DNA of 44,182 nucleotides from Lachnospiraceae bacterium (GTDB taxonomy: Bacteria > Bacillota > Clostridia > Lachnospirales > Lachnospiraceae): positions 1 through 44,182 of the forward strand of contig JAQUUX010000017.1 in the NCBI GenBank assembly GCA_028693705.1, written 5' to 3'. The notes under the pieces are model-generated. The model saw only the letters and a list, made by a program, of their open reading frames with translations, ran no database searches and was not told where the DNA came from. Each line of letters begins with the position of its first letter. Position 1 is the stretch's first letter. Both the position numbers and the translations under genes were made by a program. This document shows positions 36,320 to 44,182 of the stretch, one piece after another.

Positions 36320-37399
36320 TTATTCTTCAACAGCACCATTTACAATTTTGAATACTTTATTGATTTCAAAACGATTATTTACAAAATCATCTAAACCGGT
36401 ACAGGTGATGATAGTCTGTATATCACCTATGCTATTCAACAAATAATTTTGCCTGTTAGAATCCAGTTCCGATAAGACATCATCTAATAAAAGCACAGGA
36501 GTATCTTTTGTTAATTTTTTTACCAGCTCTATTTCTGATAATTTTAATGAGAGAGCAGCAGTTCTTTGCTGTCCCTGTGAACCGAATTTACGAATATCAA
36601 TATTACCCACATTGAAGCAAAAATCATCTCTATGCGGACCAACTGATGTCATCTTCAATTTTACATCTCGTTCCTGATTTAATTGCAGTTTTCGTTCCAA
36701 ATCTTCAATTTCAACATTTGGTTCATATTGGATAACCAATTCTTCTCTATCACCGGAAAGTTTTTTATGAATTCCATATATAATGTCATTCAACTGCTGT
36801 ACAAAGGCTTTTCTTCTCTCAATTATTTTACTGCCAAAAGAAACCAGCTGAGAATCCCATATATTCAAGGTATCCTTCAGAGAAGGATTAAAATAAATAT
36901 CCTTCAACAGCTTGTTTCTCTGATTTACGATTTTATTGTAATGATTAAGATTATACAAATAAAAACTATCCAGCTGACAAAGCTCCATATCCACAAATCG
37001 ACGTCTTTCGGCCGGACCATTTTTGATAATATTCAAATCTTCCGGCGAAAAGAAAACAACATTTAATAATCCAAGTAAATCTGCTGCCTTTTTTATCTTC
37101 TGTCCATCAATGGCGATTCCCTTGGATTTACTTTTTCTAAGATGCATGTCTACTTTTACTTCAGCGTTGTTTTTTTCAAGATAGGTTCTAATATGTGCTT
37201 CTTCTTTTTGAAATTGAATAATATCCTGATCTTTGGCACCTTTATGAGATTTCGTGGTTGAAGAAATATAGATAGCCTCAAGAATATTTGTTTTTCCCTG
37301 AGCGTTATCTCCATAAAGAATATTGGTACCTTTGTCTAATTGTATATTCAGAGTCTCGTAATTTCTAAAATTAGCAAGCTCTAAAGATTTTATTATCAT
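36320..37399 (-). CDS. recF: DNA replication and repair protein RecF
   Basis: This 359-residue ABC-type ATPase helps load RecA at gaps. It has Walker A GDNAQGKT (30-37), the signature-like FGSQGQQRTAALSLKL and Walker B VLLLDDVLSELD. Length is normal. It begins 22 bases after the S4 gene and is part of the dnaA-dnaN-S4-recF-gyrB series. Confidence 0.97.
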   Translation of the reverse strand: MIIKSLELANFRNYETLNIQLDKGTNILYGDNAQGKTNILEAIYISSTTKSHKGAKDQDIIQFQKEEAHIRTYLEKNNAEVKVDMHLRKSKSKGIAIDGQKIKKAADLLGLLNVVFFSPEDLNIIKNGPAERRRFVDMELCQLDSFYLYNLNHYNKIVNQRNKLLKDIYFNPSLKDTLNIWDSQLVSFGSKIIERRKAFVQQLNDIIYGIHKKLSGDREELVIQYEPNVEIEDLERKLQLNQERDVKLKMTSVGPHRDDFCFNVGNIDIRKFGSQGQQRTAALSLKLSEIELVKKLTKDTPVLLLDDVLSELDSNRQNYLLNSIGDIQTIITCTGLDDFVNNRFEINKVFKIVNGAVEE

Positions 37400-37421
37400 A
37401 AATTACACCGTCCGGTTATCG

Positions 37422-37640
37422 TTATACAGTCCTGGAAACAACTGTTACTGTCTGTCCCTGAAATGAAATAACATCCCCTGCAACCAGCTTTTTTCCACGC
37501 TGTGTTTCCACAGCATTATTTACTTTTACATTTCCATCCTGAATTTCAAACTTGGCATCTACACCACTATCTACCATACCGGCTAATTTCATGGCCTGAC
37601 CAAGTTTAATATAATCATCTTTGATATATATTTTATCCAT
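37422..37640 (-). CDS. yaaA: S4-domain protein of the dnaN-recF interval (YaaA type)
   Basis: This 72-residue protein is an S4-like RNA-binding domain, with KLGQAMKLAGMVDSGVDAKFEI and VETQRGKKLVAGDVI. It is the small conserved gene found between dnaN and recF in many Firmicutes. A role in ribosome biogenesis has been suggested for the family; the function here is inferred only. Confidence 0.92.
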   Translation of the reverse strand: MDKIYIKDDYIKLGQAMKLAGMVDSGVDAKFEIQDGNVKVNNAVETQRGKKLVAGDVISFQGQTVTVVSRTV

Positions 37641-37662
37641 TTTTTTCCAATCTTAACTTTTT

Positions 37663-38772
37663 TTATGCAACTGTTACAAAATTAACAGGCAAAATTAAAT
37701 AGATATAATTTTCGCTGGCATCTTTTATAAAACATGGAGCCTTTGGATTTACCAGATAAATTTCAATTTCATCATCATCAATTACTTTCAATGCGTCGAT
37801 CAGGAATTTTGGATTAAATCCGATCATAAGATCTTTGCCCTGCTTCGTAATATCAATTTCTTCATTCATACTTCCCATAGTAGAATTCATTTTCAGTTCC
37901 ATGGCAGTATCATTGATATTGATAATAATAGGTTTTTTATCTCCTTCTTTTACCAGAAGAGTAGCACGATCAATACAATCTAAAAATTCTCTCTTATTAA
38001 TCTTAACCTTTGTTTCATAATCAGAAGATAACATCTGATCAATTTTAAAATATTCTCCTTCAATCAGACGGGAAATTACTACAGTTTCATCAAACTCGAA
38101 TAAAACATGTTTTCCGGTAAAGAAAATACTAACATCCTTATCTGCGTCGCCGGGTAAAATCTTGCTGATTTCATTTAAAGTTTTTCCTGGTACAACAACT
38201 TTTTTGTTAGGATATGTATTTTTCAATTCGATTTTACGAATAGAAATTCTATGACCATCCAAAGAAACAACTTTTAATACATGTCCGGTAATCTCAAATA
38301 ATTCACCGGTCATTAATTTATTATTATCATTGTCAGCAATAGAGAAAATGGTCTGACGGATCACATCCTTTAAAGTAAACTGTGATAACATAATAGAATC
38401 AATTCTTTCAATTTCAGGAAGATAAGAAAAATCTTCACCTGATTTTCCAATAATAGTAAAGACAGCCTTTTCACAAGTTATCAAAGTTTTACAGGATGCA
38501 TCTGTAGTAATGGTAATATCATTATCAGGAAGCTTTCTTACAATGTCTAACAGGATCTTTGCATCTAATGCTATAATTCCTCTTTCTGCAATCTCACCTT
38601 CAATAGTTGTTTCGATTCCTAATTCCATATCATTAGCTGTTAAAGTAATCTTTCCCTTTGTTGCATCAATAAGAATACATTCCAGAATAGACATAGTTGT
38701 TTTACTGGGAACAGCTTTTGATACAATCTGAACTCCATTTAAGAGATTCGATTTGGAACAAACAATTTTCAT
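37663..38772 (-). CDS. dnaN: DNA polymerase III beta subunit (sliding clamp)
   Basis: This 369-residue clamp has three repeated clamp domains. The start MKIVCSKSNLLNGVQIVSKAVPSKTTMSILE is typical, as is the C-terminal end YIYLILPVNFV. It is a ring that ties polymerase to DNA. I start it at 38772 because GGGAG lies upstream; a longer frame upstream to 38805 has no support. It follows dnaA after a 211-base gap that holds DnaA-box-like sites. Confidence 0.97.
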   Translation of the reverse strand: MKIVCSKSNLLNGVQIVSKAVPSKTTMSILECILIDATKGKITLTANDMELGIETTIEGEIAERGIIALDAKILLDIVRKLPDNDITITTDASCKTLITCEKAVFTIIGKSGEDFSYLPEIERIDSIMLSQFTLKDVIRQTIFSIADNDNNKLMTGELFEITGHVLKVVSLDGHRISIRKIELKNTYPNKKVVVPGKTLNEISKILPGDADKDVSIFFTGKHVLFEFDETVVISRLIEGEYFKIDQMLSSDYETKVKINKREFLDCIDRATLLVKEGDKKPIIININDTAMELKMNSTMGSMNEEIDITKQGKDLMIGFNPKFLIDALKVIDDDEIEIYLVNPKAPCFIKDASENYIYLILPVNFVTVA

Positions 38773-38983
38773 ATGTGTATAACTCCCTTCCAATTTTGAA
38801 ATCATTCAGATGCGCTTTAAAATAAATTAATATATAAAGAATATCTTAGTTTTAATAATAATAGATGTTTAAAAGTGTATAACCTTATTTATTATACTAT
38901 TTTTCTGACAAAAACAAAAGGTAAAACCCTGTGAAAAACTTTTAATTACTTATGAATAACTTGGTACTTATTCACAATTAACT
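38773..38983. other. dnaA-dnaN spacer with DnaA-box-like sites
   Basis: TTATTCACA is at 38968-38976. A weaker reverse-oriented TGTGAAAAA is at 38930-38938, and a TATGAATAA at about 38951-38959. The stretch is AT-rich. It may be a second part of a split origin, as in Bacillus, where boxes lie on both sides of dnaA. Confidence 0.55.
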
Positions 38984-40348
38984 TTAAGATGGATTAATTT
39001 TCTTTTTGATGATTTCTATGTTATTAACCAAGTTATCATCAGTTGCTAATTTCTTTTCCACTTTGTCCACACCATGCATGGCTGTTGTATGATCCCTGTT
39101 GATGAATAAAGCAATGGAAGTAAGAGAGTCATCTGTGAGTTCTCTGCTTAAATACATAAAGATCTGTCTTGGCATAACAATTTCTGCATTTCTCTTTTTG
39201 GATTTAATATCGTCAGCTTTTACGTTAAAGTGTTCACAGATGGTATTTAAGATAAGTTCCAAGGTTACTTTCTTTGGCTGATCAGGTGAAATAATATCTT
39301 TCAAGGCTTCTTCAGCCATTGGGAGCGTAATTTCTACATTATTTAATTTAGAGAATGCAATGATTTTGTTAAAAGCACCTTCCAGTTCACGGATATTTGA
39401 TTTAATATTCGTAGCAATGTACTGAATAATGGTATCATCTACAACTTTGTCATAGTTTTCTGCATTTTTACGCAAAATTGCCATTCTGGTTTCGTAGTCA
39501 GGTGGTTGAATATCTGAAATAAGTCCCCATTCGAAACGGGAACGGAATCTTTCTTCTAATGTTTCCATTTCTTTTGGTGGCTTATCAGAAGATAGAACAA
39601 TTTGTTTACCGGCAGAATGTAAGGCATTAAAAGTATGGAAAAATTCTTCCTGTGTACTTTCTTTTCCTATTATAAACTGTACATCATCGACCATGAGTAC
39701 ATCTACATTTCTATATTTGTCACGCAGCTTATTCATAACAGAAGCATTACCGGAACGAATAGACTCGATTACTTCATTGGTAAATTCCTCAGAAGTAACA
39801 TAGAGAACTTTTTTATTAGGATTTTCTTCTAATATAAAGTGACCGATGGAATGCATCAAATGTGTTTTGCCAAGTCCGGCACCACCATAAAGGTATAGTG
39901 GATTGTAGGCCTGTCCCGGTGATTCGGCTACAGCCAGTGAAGCTGAGTGTGCGAACTTATTATTATTACCAACTACAAAAGTATCAAATTTATATTTTGG
40001 ATTTAAGTTTGCATTTTCATAATTGATATTATAGGTGGCATAGTGTGCCTGCTTATTTTCCTGGTTTTTATTCTGTTCATTTTCAACATCCTTTTCTAAT
40101 AGGAAGGAAATGTCATAGGTATGTTCCATTTTCTCAGAAATGGTAACCTGGAAAAAGCTTTTGTACTTATTAGATATATAATTTAATGCATGTCCCTGAT
40201 CAGAGGGAATTAATATAGTAACAATATTATTTTCATCATTATAATATTTTAATGGGGCTACCCATGTATTATAGGAAATATCTGATAAGCCGTATTCTTT
40301 TCTTACTGTTTGTTTGATATTTTCCCATTCTTCTTTAATAGAGAGCAT
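38984..40348 (-). CDS. dnaA: Chromosomal replication initiator DnaA
   Basis: This 454-residue initiator has domain I (about 1-85) and a short linker (about 90-115). The AAA+ domain III has Walker A GGAGLGKTH and Walker B MVDDVQFI. Domain IV is the helix-turn-helix with DHTTAMHGVDKV that reads DnaA boxes. A GGAGG site precedes the ATG. It lies directly left of oriC and is transcribed away from it; DnaA boxes next to its promoter suggest autoregulation. Confidence 0.98.
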   Translation of the reverse strand: MLSIKEEWENIKQTVRKEYGLSDISYNTWVAPLKYYNDENNIVTILIPSDQGHALNYISNKYKSFFQVTISEKMEHTYDISFLLEKDVENEQNKNQENKQAHYATYNINYENANLNPKYKFDTFVVGNNNKFAHSASLAVAESPGQAYNPLYLYGGAGLGKTHLMHSIGHFILEENPNKKVLYVTSEEFTNEVIESIRSGNASVMNKLRDKYRNVDVLMVDDVQFIIGKESTQEEFFHTFNALHSAGKQIVLSSDKPPKEMETLEERFRSRFEWGLISDIQPPDYETRMAILRKNAENYDKVVDDTIIQYIATNIKSNIRELEGAFNKIIAFSKLNNVEITLPMAEEALKDIISPDQPKKVTLELILNTICEHFNVKADDIKSKKRNAEIVMPRQIFMYLSRELTDDSLTSIALFINRDHTTAMHGVDKVEKKLATDDNLVNNIEIIKKKINPS

Positions 40349-40361
40349 CTTTACCTCCAGA

Positions 40362-40379
40362 GTGTTTTTCAGAAAACAC
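40362..40379 (-). promoter_or_regulatory. Short hairpin in the dnaA leader
   Basis: GTGTTTT (40362-40368), a TCAG loop and AAAACAC (40373-40379) form a 7-bp stem just ahead of the GGAGG ribosome site. Confidence 0.45.
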
Positions 40380-40389
40380 CGATACCTTT

Positions 40390-40418
40390 ATACTAATATA
40401 AATTGGCTAAAATTTCAA
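40390..40418 (-). promoter_or_regulatory. dnaA promoter
   Basis: TTGAAA (40413-40418), a 17-bp spacer and TAGTAT (40390-40395) on the minus strand. A DnaA box (40430-40438) lies 12 bases upstream of the -35, consistent with self-control. Confidence 0.65.
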
Positions 40419-40429
40419 TGGAAGATGAC

Positions 40430-40787
40430 TTATCCACATTATGTAAATAAAAAAATACAAATAGTTAACATATTTTATAATTATTCACAGTATATGTGGA
40501 AAAGTTGATATTTTTATAAATAACTCAAATACCCAATTTTTCGATAAAAATTAGTTAATATGATATTTTTTATTGAGTTTTTAAAATGTTATCCACAAGT
40601 TATCCACAAATTGTGGATAATGTTATGTAAATTATTTATAAGAAACCATTTATTTAAGTCAAACTACATTTAGTGGTCAATATTGATATTTATCTGCTAT
40701 ATATTGATTAAAAAAATTTCGCCTTTTTTTCAGTATTTGCGGACTTTTTTAAATTTTCTTGATTTATAAAAAATAAAGTATTTTTAC
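40430..40787. other. Origin of replication oriC (dnaA-rpmH gap)
   Basis: Three consensus boxes TTATCCACA are on the plus strand (40430-40438, 40589-40597, 40600-40608) and one is inverted (TGTGGATAA, 40612-40620). Near-matches are TTATTCACA (40481-40489) and inverted TTTTCCACA (40495-40503). The tight cluster at 40589-40620 is followed by a very AT-rich stretch to about 40780 that suits duplex unwinding. Gene context (dnaA on one side, rpmH on the other) is the classic one. Confidence 0.93.
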
Positions 40788-40816
40788 TTGACGCACTTGG
40801 TTAAATCCTATATAAT
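40788..40816 (+). promoter_or_regulatory. rpmH promoter
   Basis: TTGACG (40788-40793), a 17-bp spacer and TATAAT (40811-40816). The leader to the ATG is about 70 bases with AAAGGAGG ahead of the start. Confidence 0.85.
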
Positions 40817-40894
40817 ACAACGGTAATTTCGTAGTAGGACAATTATTGTAAACCTTTATATAGAAAAGGTGTTAGCAAAGGAGGTGCATCCGTA

Positions 40895-41029
40895 ATGAAA
40901 ATGACATTTCAGCCACATAACAGACAGAAATATAAGGTACATGGTTTTAGAGCTAGAATGAGTACTCCAGGTGGAAGAAAAGTAATCGCCGCTAGAAGAG
41001 CAAAAGGAAGAAAGAGTTTAACAGTATAG
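40895..41029 (+). CDS. rpmH: 50S ribosomal protein L34
   Basis: This 44-residue, very basic ribosomal protein starts [20 protein letters not shown] and continues with the conserved [20 protein letters not shown] to the end. It is part of the large subunit. The ribosome site AAAGGAGG is strong, 12 bases ahead. It heads the rpmH-rnpA-yidD-yidC-jag cluster right of oriC. Confidence 0.98.
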   Translation: MKMTFQPHNRQKYKVHGFRARMSTPGGRKVIAARRAKGRKSLTV

Positions 41030-41053
41030 GTCACAGTCATGTGACCTATTTTT
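41026..41053 (+). terminator. Hairpin between rpmH and rnpA
   Basis: ATAGGTCAC, overlapping the rpmH stop, pairs with GTGACCTAT and is followed by TTTTC. It looks like a partial terminator that lets far more L34 than RNase P protein be made. Confidence 0.75.
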
Positions 41054-41108
41054 CTCTTTTAAAATAATTTATTTTATTAGAAAATGCCACTGAGCAGAGA
41101 GAAAAAAT

Positions 41109-41456
41109 ATGAAATTTTCTGAATCTTTAAAGAAAAATCAAGATTTCCAATATGTTTATAAAAATGGTAAGTCCTACGCGAATAAATTTCTGGTTATGTA
41201 TGTAATAGAAAATAACCTGGAAATTAACAGACTTGGAATATCTTGTAGTAAAAAAGTCGGAAATAGTATTGTAAGACATCATTTTGCAAGACTGATCCGC
41301 GAAACCTACAGACTACACGAAGATATATTTAATAATGGTTTAGATATAGTAGTCCTGGCAAGACAGAGTGCCGCTAGAGCTTCTTATGAAGAGATTGATA
41401 GCGCATTCTTACATCTTTCAAAGCTTCATAAAATAATGAAGTCAACCCGTGAATGA
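41109..41456 (+). CDS. rnpA: Ribonuclease P protein component
   Basis: This 115-residue basic protein binds the catalytic RNA and helps mature tRNA 5' ends. It has [14 protein letters not shown] ([10 protein letters not shown]) and the conserved [26 protein letters not shown] helix. Its last bases overlap the yidD start by four (ATGA), showing translational coupling. Confidence 0.97.
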   Translation: MKFSESLKKNQDFQYVYKNGKSYANKFLVMYVIENNLEINRLGISCSKKVGNSIVRHHFARLIRETYRLHEDIFNNGLDIVVLARQSAARASYEEIDSAFLHLSKLHKIMKSTRE

Positions 41457-41686
41457 ATAGAACCAGAAAGTTCGGTATGAAAAAAATATTTATTTACTTG
41501 ATAAGATTCTATCAAAAATATATTTCTCCCATGAAGAGCACCAAATGTCCTTATTTTCCAACCTGTTCTCAGTATGGTTTGGAAGCTATTGAAAAATATG
41601 GTGCTTTAAAGGGTGGTTTTTTAGCACTTTGGCGGATTTTAAGATGTAATCCGTTTTCAAAGGGAGGATATGATCCTGTTCCATAA
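41453..41686 (+). CDS. yidD: Membrane protein insertion efficiency factor YidD
   Basis: This 77-residue protein has an N-terminal amphipathic helix ([16 protein letters not shown]) and the conserved [24 protein letters not shown] and [18 protein letters not shown]. It helps YidC insert proteins. The start overlaps rnpA by four bases; a second Met nine codons in would give a more usual length. Confidence 0.96.
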   Translation: MNRTRKFGMKKIFIYLIRFYQKYISPMKSTKCPYFPTCSQYGLEAIEKYGALKGGFLALWRILRCNPFSKGGYDPVP

Positions 41687-41701
41687 TATGTAGGAGGAAA
41701 T

Positions 41702-43003
41702 ATGTCCAGTATTTTATTAACACAAAATTCCACTCCAGTATTTAGCTGGATTTGTCAGCTTCTTGGACTGTTAATGGAAGGAATTTTCTATGTACTGAAT
41801 TTGATTGGTATTCCAAATGTTGGTTTATCAATCATAATTTTTACAATTGTCATCTATCTTTGTTTAATGCCCCTTACAGTAAAACAGCAGAAGTTTTCCA
41901 AGTTTTCTGCAAAAATGCAGCCTGAACTGAAAAAGGTACAGGATAAGTATAAGGGTAAAAGAGATAATGACTCCATGCTTGCAATGCAGGAAGAAACCAA
42001 AAATATTTATGCAAAATATGGTGTTTCTCCATCCGGCAGCTGTATTCAGCTTTTAATCCAGATGCCAATTTTATTCGCATTGTATCAGGTAATCTACAAA
42101 ATGCCTGCTTATGTTGGATCTATTAAGGCAGCATTTTTCCCATTGGTTGATAATCTGATTGCACAGGCAGGAAGTTCTGAATTTATTCAGAAATTTACGA
42201 ATGCCAATATGTATGCAAAACAGTTTACAAATGAATCTTTTACCAGTGGTGTTGCAACTTATGTTCAAAATACCTATGTTGATGTATTAAATAAAGCATC
42301 AACTGCTGACTGGTTAAGCATCGCAGATAAATATCCTTCTCTTTCACAGGATGTTTCTAATGCAATGTCAAAACTTTCACAGTATAATACTTTCCTTGGT
42401 GGTATCAATATTGCTGATTCACCATGGTATATTATTCAGGAATCTTTTAAAGCAGGCGCTTATGGAATGCTTATTCTTGCATTATTATATCCTTTACTTG
42501 CAGCTTTAACTCAGTGGTTAAATACAAAACTGATGCCACAGGCAGCTTCTACAGGTGATGCAACACAGGATCAGATGATGCAGTCTATGAAGACTATGAA
42601 TGTCATGATGCCTTTAATGTCAGCTTTCTTCTGTTTCCAGCTTCCTGTAGGTCTTGGTATTTACTGGATTGCCGGTGCAGTGATTCGTAGTATTCAGCAG
42701 ATTATTATTAACAGACACATTGATAAGATGGATCTTGATGCTGAGATAAAGAAAAATATTGAAAAAGCTGCTAAAAAAGCTAAAAACAAGAAGAGTGTAA
42801 CGGCAGATAAAGTTAACAGCTATGCTACCATGAGTACCAGATCAACAACTTATGCTGATCGCGCAGCAGCTCGTTCTAATATGAGTGAAGCTGAAAGAGA
42901 AGCAGCAATCAATGCAAAGAAATCTGCTTACGAAAATGCAAAACCTAATAGTATTGCTGCAAAAGCAAACATGGTTAAGCAATACAATGAAAGTAACAAA
43001 TAA
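41702..43003 (+). CDS. yidC: Membrane protein insertase YidC/OxaA
   Basis: This 433-residue insertase has an N-terminal helix (about 15-35). The YidC core has helices at about 40-65, 105-125, 255-275 and 310-335, with the large outside loop between the second and third of these. The conserved MPLTVKQQKFSKFSAKMQPELKKVQDKY hairpin is present. The last 90 residues are Lys/Ala-rich and may touch ribosomes. No lipobox is evident at the N-terminus, unlike the Bacillus paralogues. A TAGGAGG site is upstream. Confidence 0.96.
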   Translation: MSSILLTQNSTPVFSWICQLLGLLMEGIFYVLNLIGIPNVGLSIIIFTIVIYLCLMPLTVKQQKFSKFSAKMQPELKKVQDKYKGKRDNDSMLAMQEETKNIYAKYGVSPSGSCIQLLIQMPILFALYQVIYKMPAYVGSIKAAFFPLVDNLIAQAGSSEFIQKFTNANMYAKQFTNESFTSGVATYVQNTYVDVLNKASTADWLSIADKYPSLSQDVSNAMSKLSQYNTFLGGINIADSPWYIIQESFKAGAYGMLILALLYPLLAALTQWLNTKLMPQAASTGDATQDQMMQSMKTMNVMMPLMSAFFCFQLPVGLGIYWIAGAVIRSIQQIIINRHIDKMDLDAEIKKNIEKAAKKAKNKKSVTADKVNSYATMSTRSTTYADRAAARSNMSEAEREAAINAKKSAYENAKPNSIAAKANMVKQYNESNK

Positions 43004-43020
43004 GGAAGGGGTATCCTGAT

Positions 43021-43644
43021 ATGGAATATGTTGAAATTACTGCTAAAACAGTAGATGATGCAATAACAGAAGCTTGTCAAAAGTTTTTAGTAACCAGTGA
43101 TAAGCTTGATTATGAAGTATTAGAAGAAGGTAAAACCGGTTTACTCGGTTTAGGTTCCAAGCCTGCTGTTATCAAAGCAAGAGTAAGATCTTCTTTAACA
43201 GATAAGGCAAAGGATTTCCTGGATGAAGTATTTGCAGCGATGCATATGGTTGTCGCTATTGAAGCTACATATGATGAAGCTGAAAAGAATATGGATATCA
43301 ATTTAAGTGGTGATGATATGGGAGTTCTTATCGGTAAAAGAGGACAAACCCTGGATTCTCTCCAGTATCTGGTTTCTCTTGTTGTTAATAAGGAAACAGA
43401 GGATTATATTAGAGTTAAGGTAGATACAGAAAATTATCGTGAAAGAAGAAAAGAAACACTTGAAAATCTTGCTAAGAATATCGCATTCAAGGTTAAGAGA
43501 AGTAAACGTGCAACTTCTTTAGAACCAATGAATCCTTATGAAAGAAGAATTATTCATTCAGCTTTACAAAATGATAAATATGTAACAACCCATAGTGAAG
43601 GTGAAGAACCTTACAGACATGTGGTAATTACTATTAAGAGATAG
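43021..43644 (+). CDS. jag: Jag/KhpB RNA-binding protein
   Basis: This 207-residue protein has an N-terminal Jag domain (about 1-52, EITAKTVDDAITEACQKF, GLLGLGSKPA), a KH domain (about 60-140, DMGVLIGKRGQTLDSLQYLVS) and an R3H domain (about 145-207, MNPYERRIIHSALQ). It binds RNA and influences cell division and envelope growth in Firmicutes. It ends the cluster. A strong terminator follows where many relatives have mnmE. Confidence 0.96.
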   Translation: MEYVEITAKTVDDAITEACQKFLVTSDKLDYEVLEEGKTGLLGLGSKPAVIKARVRSSLTDKAKDFLDEVFAAMHMVVAIEATYDEAEKNMDINLSGDDMGVLIGKRGQTLDSLQYLVSLVVNKETEDYIRVKVDTENYRERRKETLENLAKNIAFKVKRSKRATSLEPMNPYERRIIHSALQNDKYVTTHSEGEEPYRHVVITIKR

Positions 43645-43665
43645 TTTGAATATCATAAGTAAAAG

Positions 43666-43706
43666 AAAACCTCTGCAGACTTGATTGTTTGCAGAGGTTT
43701 TTTATT
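43666..43706. terminator. Terminator after jag
   Basis: AAAACCTCTGCA (43666-43677) pairs with TGCAGAGGTTTT (43690-43701), followed by T residues. It lies between convergent genes. Confidence 0.9.
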
Positions 43707-43722
43707 TCTGGAAAATAATCTA

Positions 43723-44145
43723 TTATTTGTATGCCCAGAATTTATTCAATATGAAGTTAATCGGAATGGTAAAAAACAGATTTACAAAGGTTGCAATATA
43801 ATATGGTAATCCAAGCACACTGACTTCAATGAAAATTAGTATTCCATTGAGGAATAGGCTTGTTACGGAATAGCTTGCATAAACCTTCAATAATGATTTC
43901 CATGCCGGTATATCACTATTTTTCTCAAATACGTATTTTCCATTTAAGATATAACTGATAAACACAGTAATGAGAAATGTGATAAAATTACTCGTCTGGG
44001 ATATAACTGTAACAGAATTCCCTAAAATTGCTGTTTTCTCAAATAGAAAATAAAACGAGTTATTAAGGATATATGATAATACGGTATTTAAGGCACCAAC
44101 CATGCCAAATTTGATAAACTGGATAATTGCTTCTTTTTTATTCAT
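43723..44145 (-). CDS. GtrA-like four-helix membrane protein
   Basis: This 140-residue protein has four predicted helices (about 10-30, 42-65, 85-105 and 110-132) and the family pattern FGMVGALNTVLSYI at the start and NFILNKFWAY at the end. GtrA proteins are thought to move or hold lipid-linked sugars for surface glycosylation. No glycosyltransferase is in view, as the window ends upstream. It seems to lack a ribosome site; the -10 box is six bases before the ATG. Confidence 0.88.
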   Translation of the reverse strand: MNKKEAIIQFIKFGMVGALNTVLSYILNNSFYFLFEKTAILGNSVTVISQTSNFITFLITVFISYILNGKYVFEKNSDIPAWKSLLKVYASYSVTSLFLNGILIFIEVSVLGLPYYIATFVNLFFTIPINFILNKFWAYK

Positions 44146-44151
44146 TTCTGT

Positions 44152-44180
44152 ATCATATCATAATTTTTTTTGTATGAAAA
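44152..44180 (-). promoter_or_regulatory. Promoter of the GtrA-like gene, apparently leaderless
   Basis: TTTTCA (44175-44180), a 17-bp spacer and TATGAT (44152-44157) on the minus strand, with six bases between the -10 box and the ATG. The -35 box is a weak match. Confidence 0.45.
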
Positions 44181-44182
44181 GT

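Noticed and set aside
36683..37066. 127-codon plus-strand frame opposite recF
   Set aside because: It is antisense to conserved recF sequence with no start signals.
40621..40787. DnaA-trio elements next to the box cluster
   Set aside because: The AT-rich stretch has no clear run of the three-base repeat that I could defend by eye.

Overview
The window is the replication-origin region of a low-to-moderate-GC Firmicute, most likely a gut Lachnospiraceae (a Blautia- or Dorea-like genus; the genus is a guess). The evidence is the order gyrA-gyrB-recF-S4-dnaN-dnaA-oriC-rpmH-rnpA-yidD-yidC-jag, a T-box in front of an archaeal-type proS, reverse rubrerythrin, LL-DAP aminotransferase, and the yabP-yabQ-divIC-spoIIE-tilS-hpt-ftsH sporulation/division cluster. 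No prophage, insertion sequence or CRISPR array is visible.

Layout. 0-1.4 kb: a MerR/TipAS regulator with its own operator-promoter, convergent with a GNAT acetyltransferase. 1.5-1.9 kb: tRNA-Tyr and tRNA-Leu on the minus strand, followed by a broken tRNA-like remnant. 1.9-4.1 kb: a GH13 neopullulanase-type enzyme that looks leaderless. 4.4-12.3 kb: a minus-strand run mazG, HU, rqcP, yabP, yabQ, divIC, spoIIE, tilS, hpt, ftsH, in which yabQ and spoIIE are clearly broken. 12.3-16.2 kb: a PEGA lipoprotein, a CotS-like kinase and cca. 16.4-18.1 kb: proS under a proline T-box. 18.1-23.8 kb: a histidine kinase and response regulator, an RluA-type pseudouridine synthase, an AI-2E/YtvI-like membrane protein and an O-antigen-ligase-like protein. 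23.9-29.2 kb: a mostly plus-strand block with a PerR-like Fur regulator and reverse rubrerythrin, a divergent hybrid kinase/XRE pair, then luxS-mtnN-dapL. 29.3-31.6 kb: a (p)ppGpp synthetase and a cation:proton antiporter. 31.8-40.3 kb: gyrA, gyrB, recF, yaaA, dnaN, dnaA. 40.4-40.8 kb: oriC with several DnaA boxes. 40.9-43.6 kb: rpmH, rnpA, yidD, yidC, jag; then a GtrA-like protein ends the window.

How the genes fit together. Almost everything left of oriC is on the minus strand and so is transcribed in the direction of fork movement; the 23.9-29.2 kb plus-strand genes are head-on. The right arm carries the classic ribosomal protein/RNase P/membrane insertase cluster.

The most notable result is sporulation decay. 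The second-stage phosphatase gene spoIIE has lost its membrane domain, carries a stop codon and has a frameshifted deletion near its end, yet it keeps a promoter with the 21-bp spacing known from Spo0A-controlled genes. The neighbouring yabQ has an internal deletion with a frameshift, while yabP and divIC remain intact. Other points of interest are a duplicated C-terminal fossil after rubrerythrin, a D-armless tRNA-Leu relic, paired operators between the XRE gene and the hybrid kinase, two genes whose -10 box lies six bases before the start codon, and a hairpin-plus-ribosome-site leader shared by gyrB and a response regulator. I found no clearly undescribed multi-gene system; this is mainly a housekeeping region.
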